Positions 1-6,225 of a DNA stretch of 21,342 nt are shown piece after piece. The notes under the pieces were generated by a model. The model had not been told where the DNA came from, searched no databases, and was given only the letters and a program-made list of their open reading frames with translations. The DNA comes from a virus: the IMG/VR virus record IMGVR_UViG_3300047094_001338, positions 1 through 21,342 of that record. One strand, given 5' to 3'. How positions within the stretch are numbered: position 1 is the first letter of the stretch; every line of letters begins with the position of its first letter. Both the position numbers and the translations under genes were made by a program.

Positions 1-1
1 A

Positions 2-124
2 ACAATTTGGGATGGTCCTGATGGAATTGATGAAGATAGTTTTGTCTGTCGTTCTCTTGGAGAATGTTTTGAACAGATTGTAATGTGGAGAACACTTAAC
101 GCACAACAGTATAAAGATGAATGA
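2..124 (+). CDS. C-terminal fragment of an unknown phage protein (5' end outside window)
   Basis: The reading frame is open from the left edge and ends in TGA at 122-124, giving the last 40 residues of a protein. The tail is acidic and contains two cysteines (VCRS and GECF). Its stop overlaps the start of the next gene by 8 bases, as is usual in this gene run. No family is recognised. The start lies outside the window. Confidence 0.6.
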   Translation, partial: TIWDGPDGIDEDSFVCRSLGECFEQIVMWRTLNAQQYKDE

Positions 125-584
125 AGATATGCCGTGGGTTAATCTCACACAAGAAGAAGTAGAAGAACTCCGCAACAAAAAACACGAACTCACTGAATAC
201 GGCAAACAGAGGTTAAAGGAACTTATGAGAAACCAAGAACCGTATCCCGACGAAATGTTTGAGGAAGCTGAAAGAAGAGAAGCAGCAAACAGAGAACTTG
301 CAAAACAAGAATGGGAACGCAAAGAACGCAGTGATACTGTGCTGAGACGATATAATCACTTCTATAATGAAGAATGTTCTGGTATGCCTCATGGGACACC
401 AATCACACCAGAACATATGCAGGCAATGGCACTGGACTGTGCTGTTGATGCTCTTATGTGCGAAAACCTGAATGTAGAGTATAATGTGATTGCAATTGAT
501 GATATTAAGGATTTGATTGCACGATTGTATCAACAGAGTGATGAGTTTCTTGCAAGAGTGAGGAAGAATAATGAAACTCTGTAA
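117..584 (+). CDS. hypothetical protein, charged helical N-half
   Basis: This is a 155-residue protein of unknown function. Residues about 10-75 are dense in Glu, Lys and Arg and look like one or two long helices. The C-terminal half (about 95-150) is less charged and includes PITPEHMQ. The ATG at 117 is the first in frame and overlaps the previous stop. Met5 at 129 is an alternative start. The next gene begins inside the last codons, which suggests translational coupling. No catalytic motif is visible. Confidence 0.8.
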   Translation: MNEDMPWVNLTQEEVEELRNKKHELTEYGKQRLKELMRNQEPYPDEMFEEAERREAANRELAKQEWERKERSDTVLRRYNHFYNEECSGMPHGTPITPEHMQAMALDCAVDALMCENLNVEYNVIAIDDIKDLIARLYQQSDEFLARVRKNNETL

Positions 585-786
585 GGACTGTAAATGGTAT
601 CGTAAATCCTGGTTTGAACATATCTTTTTTAGGGACAATAGGTTTGATATGTGTGCCTCTCCAAATACTACTGATGACCTTGTAACTGGTCGTAAGCAAC
701 GATTTTGTGATATGTTGAGGTCAACCAGATGGGAGTTTCTTGATTATGCTTGTGGACCTGATGGTAAGTTCTGGGAGGCAAAATGA
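571..786 (+). CDS. small cysteine-rich protein, possible zinc-binding
   Basis: The 71-residue product begins MKLCKDCKWYRK and has five cysteines: a CxxC at 4 and 7, then C28, C46 and C61. This spacing suggests a small metal-stabilised fold, and it resembles cysteine-rich proteins I recall from T4-like cyanophages. It overlaps the upstream gene by 14 bases and the downstream gene by 4 (ATGA). Zinc binding is inferred from cysteine spacing only. Confidence 0.8.
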   Translation: MKLCKDCKWYRKSWFEHIFFRDNRFDMCASPNTTDDLVTGRKQRFCDMLRSTRWEFLDYACGPDGKFWEAK

Positions 787-968
787 GTAGATTTACTGAA
801 AACCCAGACGAAATTGTACTGAAAGGTGTGGATTTGTTTCATCTGGAAAGTATGAACGAACGGAGTCTGTGGGTGGGGATTTACACACAAAACGGCAAGA
901 CTTACCACTTGAATATTCACGCAGATGGTGATAAACTTAAATACTATTGGAGTAACGAAACAATCTAA
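783..968 (+). CDS. hypothetical protein (61 aa)
   Basis: The gene starts with an ATGA overlap to the preceding stop. The product alternates hydrophobic and polar residues in a way that suggests a small beta-rich fold (LWVGIYTQNGKTYHLNI). No family is recognised. Position and coupling make it a credible gene. Confidence 0.75.
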   Translation: MSRFTENPDEIVLKGVDLFHLESMNERSLWVGIYTQNGKTYHLNIHADGDKLKYYWSNETI

Positions 969-990
969 AACTCAAAGGGAGAACACTAAA

Positions 991-1158
991 ATGAAACTTT
1001 GCAATCTTATCTTTTTCTCACTTATTGGTGTTTGTGTTGCTGGTATGGTGTATGCTAATACTACTTCAGAAAAGACATCACAACACACATCTACCGTTTC
1101 TGGAACATCTGGCGATTTGAATTGTTCTGGATCATCCTGTGTTGTAAAAGAAAAATGA
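991..1158 (+). CDS. small secreted or membrane-tethered peptide
   Basis: This 55-residue product has a classical signal-peptide-like start: MKLC, then a hydrophobic core (LIFFSLIGVCVAGMV), then a YANT segment fitting signal peptidase cleavage after VYA. The remaining part is Ser/Thr-rich with two cysteines (NCSGSSC) that could form a disulfide. I chose the ATG at 991 over an upstream in-frame ATG at 925 because a GGGAG Shine-Dalgarno sits just ahead of it and 925 lies inside the previous gene. Function is unknown. It overlaps the next gene by 4 bases. Confidence 0.7.
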   Translation: MKLCNLIFFSLIGVCVAGMVYANTTSEKTSQHTSTVSGTSGDLNCSGSSCVVKEK

Positions 1159-1502
1159 GATTTGAAGAACCAACAAAATGGGAAATCTTTCTTGATGGTT
1201 TCCACAACATCCTGTATATTCTTGACTGTTATAATGACGGTGATGAATGGGGATATGGTGAGTTCTGGGAGAGTTTGAGTATTGGTTGGTTTCAAGAATA
1301 CATCTATCCTTATGATGACCCCTACAATATAACTATCAGTCCAGAACGCAGGTTGCGATTGTCAGAAGAACCAGAAAGGATTATTGTATCCGCAGAAGCA
1401 TATGATGAACTTGTGCGACGAATCAATGAACCACCAGATCCTGCTGTGGTGGAAAGAATTAAAGAACTTATGAACCGCAAAGCACCTTGGGATAATGAAT
1501 GA
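1155..1502 (+). CDS. hypothetical protein with TacA/DUF1778-like antitoxin tail
   Basis: The 115-residue product has two parts. The N-terminal 70 residues are aromatic-rich (DEWGYGEFWESLSIGWF) and unrecognised. The C-terminal part (about 73-113) contains PERIIVSAEAYDELV, EPPDP and MNRKAPW. That order resembles the toxin-neutralising tail of DUF1778/TacA-type antitoxins (RI.LS...F..L...L..PP.P...L..L...APW). The ribbon-helix-helix DNA-binding part that normally comes first is missing. No acetyltransferase toxin is encoded nearby, so it could act in trans on a host toxin, which is inference. The start overlaps the previous stop as ATGA. Confidence 0.75.
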   Translation: MRFEEPTKWEIFLDGFHNILYILDCYNDGDEWGYGEFWESLSIGWFQEYIYPYDDPYNITISPERRLRLSEEPERIIVSAEAYDELVRRINEPPDPAVVERIKELMNRKAPWDNE

Positions 1503-1671
1503 AAAATCTAAAATCTTTTACAATATTTGGTGTTGTGCTTATCAACGCAGGGGATTGTATCGTGGCACACCTCGAGAGCAGAGAGAGCATGATACAATAT
1601 TGATGTGCTTAAACATGAAAGATGTTAAGTTCTATCAATTTGATACTGACAAACCTCATTATTTGAAATGA
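1495..1671 (+). CDS. hypothetical protein (58 aa)
   Basis: The ATG at 1495 lies in the last codons of the previous gene (8-base overlap) and the frame ends in an ATGA overlap with the next gene. The product starts MNEKSKIFYNIWCCAYQRRG, with adjacent cysteines and a basic segment. The tail is aromatic (FYQFDTDKPHYLK). No family is recognised. The stop/start coupling at both ends supports it. Confidence 0.65.
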   Translation: MNEKSKIFYNIWCCAYQRRGLYRGTPREQREHDTILMCLNMKDVKFYQFDTDKPHYLK

Positions 1672-1868
1672 AAACCTTTAAACAAACCTGTGATAAACCT
1701 TATGATCGCCACGATTATAAGTTAATTTGTGAAGATGGTAGAGAATTTATTTTTGATAACTATGAAGACATTCAGGTGTCTTGGTTCCAGTGTGGTGGAA
1801 GATTTTTGAGTCACGTTGAAGTTTTGGATAAAGTTATTGAAAAGAAAAAGAGTAAAGGATTCAAGTGA
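1668..1868 (+). CDS. conserved cyanophage-type small protein (66 aa)
   Basis: The product contains KPYDRHDYKLICEDGREF near the N-terminus and ends RFLSHVEVLDK followed by a lysine-rich KKKSKGFK tail. The pattern resembles small proteins I recall from T4-like cyanophages. The basic tail could contact nucleic acid, but no function is known. The gene is coupled to its neighbours by ATGA upstream and TGATG downstream. Confidence 0.78.
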   Translation: MKTFKQTCDKPYDRHDYKLICEDGREFIFDNYEDIQVSWFQCGGRFLSHVEVLDKVIEKKKSKGFK

Positions 1869-2062
1869 TGGTATCAATTTTTAATTTATTTCATGATGAA
1901 AGAAAATATGGGTGGGTCGTAGATAAACACTACGATTGGATTAATATGCTTTCAAAAATGCAAAAAAACAATCCACAAAGATTTGAAGAGTTTAAATACT
2001 CGCAGGAAACAATTTATCATTACTTAGATAGAATCCAACAAGAACAAAACCTTTACGACTAA
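1868..2062 (+). CDS. hypothetical protein (64 aa)
   Basis: The start is the ATG of a TGATG overlap with the previous stop. A GTG one codon earlier is possible but less likely. The product is mostly helical and rich in aromatic and charged residues (HYDWINMLSKMQKNN, YHYLDRIQQEQ). No motif is recognised. It ends in a TAATG overlap with the next gene. Confidence 0.7.
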   Translation: MVSIFNLFHDERKYGWVVDKHYDWINMLSKMQKNNPQRFEEFKYSQETIYHYLDRIQQEQNLYD

Positions 2063-2223
2063 TGAACTTTACACAAGAACAGTATAAACTGATCTTCAAT
2101 TCTGTACGTAGATGGCAGATTGAAAAAACACTCCTGAATAGTAAAGAATATCAGCAGTGCAACGAGGTACTTGACGAACTCTTCAAATACGTTTATACTC
2201 AGAACGTAGAGCAACCAACCTAA
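2062..2223 (+). CDS. hypothetical protein (53 aa)
   Basis: TAATG overlaps join this gene to both neighbours. The product begins MNFTQEQYKLIFNSVRRWQ and looks like a short helical protein with one cysteine. Proteins of this size and pattern are common in T4-like cyanophages, but none has a function I can name. Confidence 0.68.
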   Translation: MNFTQEQYKLIFNSVRRWQIEKTLLNSKEYQQCNEVLDELFKYVYTQNVEQPT

Positions 2224-2396
2224 TGGCAACTAACGAAGAAGAATTTCCGTTTGATCAATTCCCCTGGAAACTGATTCACAAAGATGGAAAAGAAACACGT
2301 AAGTGTTACTTTCAAACAGAAGAGCATCGTAAAAAGCACATTGAACGCTACAATCTTAAAAAGAAAGACATTCAACTGAGTTATAAGTATGACTGA
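2223..2396 (+). CDS. hypothetical protein (57 aa)
   Basis: The start ATG overlaps the previous TAA. The product has an acidic N-terminus (MATNEEEFPFDQFPWKLI) and a basic centre (EEHRKKHIERYNLKKKD). This charge split is typical of small phage proteins. Function is unknown. The next gene starts inside its last three codons. Confidence 0.68.
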   Translation: MATNEEEFPFDQFPWKLIHKDGKETRKCYFQTEEHRKKHIERYNLKKKDIQLSYKYD

Positions 2397-2520
2397 ACGC
2401 ACATTTGTCGATAAAAATGGAAATTCCTGGTTTTGGGAAGAAACTCCTGAAACCATTGAAGCACTGAAACAACTTCACGAAACTGTAAAGCAAGTAAATG
2501 ACCGAAAAGAAACTAATTGA
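2389..2520 (+). CDS. hypothetical protein (43 aa)
   Basis: The 43-residue product begins MTERTFVDKNGNSWFWEE and ends in a helix. It overlaps the previous gene by 8 bases and the next by 23 in different frames. The composition is protein-like and the spacing fits the coupled run. The short length keeps confidence moderate. Confidence 0.58.
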   Translation: MTERTFVDKNGNSWFWEETPETIEALKQLHETVKQVNDRKETN

Positions 2521-2710
2521 TGACTGCTTTTACGTTAATCAAAAAAAGTATGGACTCTGGGACTCAACTGATCTTGAAGGCAATGGACTTATCACGTCTC
2601 TCACTGAAGAGCAATGTATATCAGCAACCCGTTTTTATCTTAAGGGACGGCAAGAGGGTTTCCCTGAACCCGAAAAAGTTCATGAAGGTACAGTAGGTGG
2701 AAAACTCTGA
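2498..2710 (+). CDS. conserved cyanophage-type small protein (70 aa)
   Basis: The product includes YGLWDSTDLEGNGLITSL and EEQCISATRFYLKGRQEG, then VGGKL at the C-terminus. I recall closely similar small proteins in T4-like cyanophages, none with a known function. The central ITSLTEEQCISATRFYLKG part suggests a helix. The ATG at 2498 overlaps the preceding gene by 23 bases. Confidence 0.8.
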   Translation: MTEKKLIDDCFYVNQKKYGLWDSTDLEGNGLITSLTEEQCISATRFYLKGRQEGFPEPEKVHEGTVGGKL

Positions 2711-2861
2711 TTATCCATATCACGTATTAGATCCAACCACTCCTTGGTATGAGTGGTTGTGTTATTGTGAAATCTGTCATCAGTTAGATATTAAAGGGCA
2801 ACCAAACTGGAATCGTTTTATGCGATATAGAAATTATTTGAAAGAGGTTGGGGTATTGTGA
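2697..2861 (+). CDS. hypothetical protein with GTG start (54 aa)
   Basis: The frame opens at GTG 2697 inside the tail of the previous gene and ends in a GTGA overlap with the next. The product is rich in tryptophan and tyrosine and has a CYCEICHQ cluster (three cysteines and a histidine) that could bind metal. There is no ATG before the Met near residue 44, so the GTG start is the best choice. Function is unknown. Confidence 0.6.
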   Translation: MENSDYPYHVLDPTTPWYEWLCYCEICHQLDIKGQPNWNRFMRYRNYLKEVGVL

Positions 2862-3076
2862 TAAAAATTTTAAATTGGTTATTTTCTCCAACAGAAAAAA
2901 CAATAGTAGAAGATCACATAGATCTTTACGCCAAACTCATTGAATTAGAAAATCGCATTGAACTTTTAGAAGCAGAAAATGTAGAAACCACTAATGAACT
3001 CTATCGTCTTGAAAATTCTCTTGATGCTCGTATAGATATTCTTGCCGAGCATTGTAGAATTAATTACGATGTATGA
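2858..3076 (+). CDS. small coiled-coil protein
   Basis: The gene starts at GTG in a GTGA overlap. The N-terminus (IKILNWLFSP) is hydrophobic. Residues about 20-65 show heptad-like leucine and isoleucine spacing with many glutamates (LIELENRIELLEAENVE), which predicts a coiled coil, so it probably oligomerises. No partner or function can be named. Confidence 0.72.
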   Translation: MIKILNWLFSPTEKTIVEDHIDLYAKLIELENRIELLEAENVETTNELYRLENSLDARIDILAEHCRINYDV

Positions 3077-3248
3077 CTTAGACGACTTCGAAAAAGCACT
3101 TGCACATTTTGGAACTAGAGTTGATATAATCATTGCCCTTGAAATGGGAGGAAAATTAGATGCTGACACTGCTTACAAAAATATTAAGACTGAACTTAAA
3201 GAACTCAAAAAAATCAGAAAGTCTATCAAAAAAGACAAGGATTTGTGA
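3069..3248 (+). CDS. hypothetical protein, acidic-to-basic helical (59 aa)
   Basis: The product starts MYDLDDFEKALAHFG and ends with a lysine-rich helix (KELKKIRKSIKKDK). The ATG at 3069 overlaps the previous stop by 8 bases. An upstream TTG start would push further into that gene and is less likely. The next gene starts inside this one behind a strong Shine-Dalgarno. Confidence 0.7.
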   Translation: MYDLDDFEKALAHFGTRVDIIIALEMGGKLDADTAYKNIKTELKELKKIRKSIKKDKDL

Positions 3249-3363
3249 TAAATGTGGTACAATAAAACCACTCAATGAAGATAATTTTCAAAAAGTAAAG
3301 TATTTTAGAGACGGATTTAGTTATTACTGCAATGAATGCTCCAAACCTAAACCCAGAGAATGA
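3160..3363 (+). CDS. four-cysteine zinc-finger-like protein
   Basis: The product has CDKCG at residues 29-33 and YCNECS near residue 57, two CxxC pairs about 25 residues apart, with RDGFSYYCNEC as in many phage zinc-ribbon or HNH-associated modules. No catalytic histidines follow, so nuclease activity is not claimed. The ATG at 3160 has a GGGAGG Shine-Dalgarno at 3146-3151. That start places the first 29 residues in a different frame inside the preceding gene, an unusually long 89-base overlap. A later non-ATG start is possible. Confidence 0.62.
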   Translation: MLTLLTKILRLNLKNSKKSESLSKKTRICDKCGTIKPLNEDNFQKVKYFRDGFSYYCNECSKPKPRE

Positions 3364-3520
3364 TTCTCTGAAAATAACGCAAAATGAAGATGGGTCTTTT
3401 ACAATGGATTGGGACCCACAAGACCCAAATTGGAAATGGTTGAATGGGTTGACATCCAAAGAAGTTCAGGTTATTATGGATCAAGCAATCAAGGATTATC
3501 TCAATGACCTCCGAGTTTGA
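3332..3520 (+). CDS. conserved cyanophage-type small protein (62 aa)
   Basis: The product contains ITQNEDGSFTMDWDPQDPNW, then a C-terminal helix (VQVIMDQAIKDYLND). It resembles small T4-like cyanophage proteins I recall, of unknown function. The N-terminal 12 residues overlap the previous gene in another frame, and the 3' end overlaps the next gene by 17 bases. Confidence 0.75.
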   Translation: MNAPNLNPENDSLKITQNEDGSFTMDWDPQDPNWKWLNGLTSKEVQVIMDQAIKDYLNDLRV

Positions 3521-4061
3521 TTATAAAAAGTATTCTCTTGGACAACTTAAAACTTGGGTAACAGATGCTTTAACAAGCGCAGAAGCATCTCCACAAGAAA
3601 TTTACGATACTATCAAACGTGTTGTTGAAGAAGAATACTATTGCTTCAAACATCACACTGGTCGTTGTTATGACCTTCTGGCACTTTTGAATGGTAATGG
3701 ACATAGTGAGGCAGATGAAGAAAAGAATAAATGCCGTGAATATAATTTGCGTGAAGCAGAATACTACAACAAACGTGTAGAACTTGATTCTAAGCAAGAT
3801 AAAGTAGTTAAGTGGCAACTTCCTGTTGAGGTTGATGGTGTAAGTGGAGAATACTTTATTCAATTTCCTGATGATTTGTTAGAAGCATCAAGTCTGAAAG
3901 AAGGTGATACAATTCAGTGGGTTGATCGTGGTGATGGTTCTTATCTTCTCAAAAAAGTTGAAAAGAGAACTGAAAAAGTTAGTCCCGATAATATGACTTG
4001 GGATCAAGCAATGGAAGGTGGTTGGTCTATGACTGATGATGGTTTCTGGATCAAAGAATGA
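3504..4061 (+). CDS. hypothetical protein with AbrB/SpoVT-like C-terminal strand motif
   Basis: This 185-residue protein is one of the longest in the left half. Residues 1-100 are helical, with a YYCFKHHTGRCYDLLALLNG segment. Around residues 105-152 lies LPVEVDGVSGEYFIQFPDDL then LKEGDTIQWVDRGDGSYLLK, resembling the swapped-hairpin strands of AbrB/SpoVT-type domains. The C-terminus (SWDQAMEGGW-like then DDGFWIKE) is unrecognised. A DNA-binding role is possible but unproven. It is coupled to the next gene by a 4-base overlap. Confidence 0.8.
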   Translation: MTSEFDYKKYSLGQLKTWVTDALTSAEASPQEIYDTIKRVVEEEYYCFKHHTGRCYDLLALLNGNGHSEADEEKNKCREYNLREAEYYNKRVELDSKQDKVVKWQLPVEVDGVSGEYFIQFPDDLLEASSLKEGDTIQWVDRGDGSYLLKKVEKRTEKVSPDNMTWDQAMEGGWSMTDDGFWIKE

Positions 4062-4228
4062 TTGAAACTCTTGTATGTGGTTATAATATATTCTGTCACG
4101 TAAAAAATATGATAGAATATCAAAACCATCAACCACCTGTGGTAAAATACTATGAACCAGGCAAATCTTGCTACGTTAATGGTGTTTTCTATACTAAATG
4201 TGAGGATCGATTAAATGGCACTAAGTGA
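4058..4228 (+). CDS. hypothetical protein (56 aa)
   Basis: The ATG at 4058 is in a 4-base ATGA overlap with the previous gene, and the frame runs 14 bases into the next gene. The product has four cysteines spread over its length and a YYEPGKSCYVNGVFYTKC tail. Function is unknown. Overlaps at both ends support it, but its length leaves some doubt. Confidence 0.55.
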   Translation: MIETLVCGYNIFCHVKNMIEYQNHQPPVVKYYEPGKSCYVNGVFYTKCEDRLNGTK

Positions 4229-4439
4229 ATCTGTTGAAAATAGTCTAAAAGAAGCAGAAGCATCCCTTCGCAATGCATTAGCATATGCTGCCCGTCAAGA
4301 ACGACCAATGGTTTGTAGCGTGATTGCAGATCTTATCAGTCGCATTGAAACATTACAAACAACTGATTCTATTCTTGATAAATTGGAGAATCGCAAACCA
4401 GGCGATAAAGGATTTTTTGGAACTATGTTTGGGGAATAA
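4215..4439 (+). CDS. conserved cyanophage-type small protein (74 aa)
   Basis: The product begins MALSESVENSLKEAEASLRN followed by ALAYAARQERPMVC, then an alpha-helical middle and GDKGFFGTMFGE at the end. This is a pattern I recall from many T4-like cyanophages, with no assigned function. The helical layout suggests a small dimer. A TAATG overlap couples it to the next gene. Confidence 0.8.
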   Translation: MALSESVENSLKEAEASLRNALAYAARQERPMVCSVIADLISRIETLQTTDSILDKLENRKPGDKGFFGTMFGE

Positions 4440-4801
4440 TGACCGACCAACAACCTAACGAACTTGGTAAGGCACTTCAAGAATGGTGGGATTCTGATGC
4501 ATACAAAGAGATGCAGAAGTCTCACCAAGAAAGTCTAGAAAGAGCAGTCGGAAAGTATTTTATGCTTTCTGAGTCTGATAAGATTGATATGATCCAAGCA
4601 ATGTGCTATATTATGTGTAAGGCAGAAAGTGAAGGAACCAGTCATCGTGGTCTTCAAGACGCTCTGGGAGTTTATCCTGCTGGTTTCTGGGTAAGTGAAC
4701 TGATGGACGTTCACAATGCTCTTTGGTCTTATTATCACGATAAGAAACAAGAAAAAGAACTTAAAGATGACTTAGATAATCTTGATAAATTTATGTCCTA
4801 A
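4439..4801 (+). CDS. conserved cyanophage-type protein (120 aa)
   Basis: The product is acidic and helical: ELGKALQEWWDSDAYKEMQ, a middle with CYIMCKAESEGTSHRGL, and a tail NALWSYYHDKKQEKELKDDL. It resembles hypothetical proteins I recall from T4-like cyanophages. No catalytic or binding motif is evident. It starts at the ATG of a TAATG overlap and is followed by an 84-base gap, which probably ends this coupled block. Confidence 0.8.
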   Translation: MTDQQPNELGKALQEWWDSDAYKEMQKSHQESLERAVGKYFMLSESDKIDMIQAMCYIMCKAESEGTSHRGLQDALGVYPAGFWVSELMDVHNALWSYYHDKKQEKELKDDLDNLDKFMS

Positions 4802-4885
4802 TGTAACGTGATCCCAAAGAAATCATTAAGTTTCTAGATAGTATGGTATTGAAATGCTAACATTGAGAAACAACGCAAGAAACTT

Positions 4886-5092
4886 ATGACCCTAGCAAAA
4901 ACTGGAACAGAAGTTCTTACAAAAGAAGAGTGGAATGAACTTGTTGCCCTCAAAGATGCAATTACTTATGCTCCACAAACAGTTTCTGCTGAAAAAATGG
5001 AGAAATTTACTGAATTGATGGTTCGCTCACTTGAAGGTAAATGTGACCCACCACCACCAAAGAATTGGCGTGGAAATTCTTTAAGTGAATAA
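4886..5092 (+). CDS. conserved cyanophage-type small protein (68 aa)
   Basis: The product begins MTLAKTGTEVLTKEEWNELV and contains LKDAITYAPQTVSAEKMEKF then ELMVRSLEGK. Similar proteins are familiar from T4-like cyanophages without a known role. It is not overlapped by its neighbours. A late-promoter-like octamer lies just after its stop, ahead of cp12. Confidence 0.78.
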   Translation: MTLAKTGTEVLTKEEWNELVALKDAITYAPQTVSAEKMEKFTELMVRSLEGKCDPPPPKNWRGNSLSE

Positions 5093-5096
5093 TAAA

Positions 5097-5104
5097 AATA
5101 AATA
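5097..5104 (+). promoter_or_regulatory. T4-like late promoter octamer upstream of cp12
   Basis: AATAAATA matches the NATAAATA-type late promoter element of T4-like phages. It lies 22 bases upstream of the cp12 ATG in a non-coding gap, so late or middle-late expression is plausible. The identification rests on sequence match and position only. Confidence 0.5.
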
Positions 5105-5125
5105 TTATCATCACGATACAAAACA

Positions 5126-5338
5126 ATGGATAACATCGATCAACATATTCAAAAGGATGAAGATCTTTTGAGTGATCCTATGATTTCTCCACAATCTAGG
5201 AGACATACTGAAGAAGAACTTGAAGCACTTAAAGCATACAAGGAAAACCATCCAGAAGATTCACACGATCCTACTCCACTAGAACTTTACTGTGACGCTA
5301 ATCCAAATGCTTTGGAATGTAGAGTTTACGAAGACTGA
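5126..5338 (+). CDS. cp12: CP12-like Calvin-cycle inhibitor (cyanophage auxiliary metabolic gene)
   Basis: CP12 binds glyceraldehyde-3-phosphate dehydrogenase and phosphoribulokinase and switches off the Calvin cycle. Phage versions are thought to divert NADPH from carbon fixation towards nucleotide synthesis. The 70-residue product has the CP12 C-terminal signature PLELYCDANPNALECRVYED, with the redox cysteine pair at 56 and 65. The N-terminal cysteine pair of many host CP12s is absent, and the N-terminal half (SPQSRRH, YKENHPEDSHDPT) looks like the phage form. Identification is strong; the effect in infection is from published knowledge of the family. Confidence 0.92.
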   Translation: MDNIDQHIQKDEDLLSDPMISPQSRRHTEEELEALKAYKENHPEDSHDPTPLELYCDANPNALECRVYED

Positions 5339-5340
5339 AA

Positions 5341-5348
5341 AATAAATA
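5341..5348 (+). promoter_or_regulatory. T4-like late promoter octamer
   Basis: A second AATAAATA octamer lies 2 bases after the cp12 stop codon and 22 bases before the next ATG, the same distance as the copy upstream of cp12. The shared spacing supports both as late promoters. Confidence 0.5.
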
Positions 5349-5370
5349 CATTTAGTTACTTCCAATAAAA

Positions 5371-5517
5371 ATGTCTAGATTTACTGATCTTTTCCAGGAA
5401 CCAACTCCTGCACCAGAACCAACCGCTGCACTAGAATCTGTGGAAGTTGAGAAAGTTGCGGAAACTAAGACTGAAAAAGTAAGCAAAGCATCTAAGAAAA
5501 AGTTCACAATGGATTGA
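5371..5517 (+). CDS. small Pro/Glu/Lys-rich protein (48 aa)
   Basis: The product is low-complexity: MSRFTDLFQE, a Pro/Ala/Glu segment (PTPAPEPTAALE), a Val/Glu/Lys segment, then KKKFTMD. I recall similar short proteins from T4-like cyanophages. It is probably disordered, with unknown function. Its own late-promoter-like octamer precedes it. Confidence 0.7.
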   Translation: MSRFTDLFQEPTPAPEPTAALESVEVEKVAETKTEKVSKASKKKFTMD

Positions 5518-5601
5518 GTGGCACTTTAAAAACTGGCACACAGGGGGTTCTCAGGGCACTGGGGACCCCTTATAATATGTGGGTAATCAACAAACGCCCT
5601 A
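5518..5601 (+). promoter_or_regulatory. intergenic module with hairpin and TATAAT promoter
   Basis: The gap holds two GGCAC motifs, then a hairpin with arms AGGGG (5542-5546) and CCCCT (5566-5570), then TATAAT at 5571-5576. A GGTAATC leader motif follows the -10 box. The hairpin lacks a U tract, so termination is uncertain. The same order recurs across the window. Confidence 0.6.
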
Positions 5602-6030
5602 ATGGCAACCCGCTCTCGCATTGGTATCGAACTTCGTGATGGTTCGATTCTGTCTGCATATTCCCACTGGGATGGTTATCCTGAATGGATGGGTCGCATT
5701 CTTCGCACTCATTACAACACCAAAGAGAAAGTCGCTGAATTGATTGATGGTGGTGATATGAGTTCTCCTTGGACTGAGGATCGTTTTAGTATTGATCCCA
5801 CACACGGTTGGAAAGTTCAAGAATATGGTCCTCAATACTATTCTCAGCGTGGTGATAACTGCCCTCCTCGCCTTGATGCTGACCTGTGTGAATATCTTCT
5901 GCCTGATAACAGCGAAGAGTTTGCATATGTTTTCCGTGCTGGTGAGTGGGTGTGCTATAATATGCACCAGTTTGATGATTCTAAACTTCCTGAAATCGTT
6001 GAAATCCCTTCTGGTGCTCTTGCTGTTTAA
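5602..6030 (+). CDS. conserved phage protein of the MATRSRIG type (142 aa)
   Basis: The product begins MATRSRIGIELRDGSILSAY with SHWDGYPEWMG after it. This N-terminus recurs in many phage hypothetical proteins: MATRSRIG, then a strand, then a HWDGYP motif. The C-terminal half is acidic with tryptophans. Function is unknown. It is the first gene of a short operon with two membrane-protein genes and has its own TATAAT promoter. Confidence 0.85.
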   Translation: MATRSRIGIELRDGSILSAYSHWDGYPEWMGRILRTHYNTKEKVAELIDGGDMSSPWTEDRFSIDPTHGWKVQEYGPQYYSQRGDNCPPRLDADLCEYLLPDNSEEFAYVFRAGEWVCYNMHQFDDSKLPEIVEIPSGALAV

Positions 6031-6033
6031 TCT

Positions 6034-6225
6034 ATGAAATCTTCTACTGCTCTTGGTTTTGCTTTTGGTGTCATTGTAATTGCTGTTGCTGGACTATTCT
6101 TTGAAGCAGCATTGCTTGGACTGATTCTGTCATGGTTTGGTGTCTTTTTGACCATTTGGCAAAATCTTGCTATCGTTTTTCTTGCTAATCTTATCTTTAA
6201 AAATACTGGAGTTTCTTCAAAATGA
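6034..6225 (+). CDS. small membrane protein with two transmembrane segments
   Basis: The 63-residue product is almost entirely hydrophobic: residues about 7-33 and 35-56 can each cross a membrane, with a short polar tail (KNTGVSSK). It lies 3 bases after the previous gene and overlaps the SPFH-like gene by 4, so the two membrane proteins may work together, which is inference from context. Confidence 0.75.
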   Translation: MKSSTALGFAFGVIVIAVAGLFFEAALLGLILSWFGVFLTIWQNLAIVFLANLIFKNTGVSSK

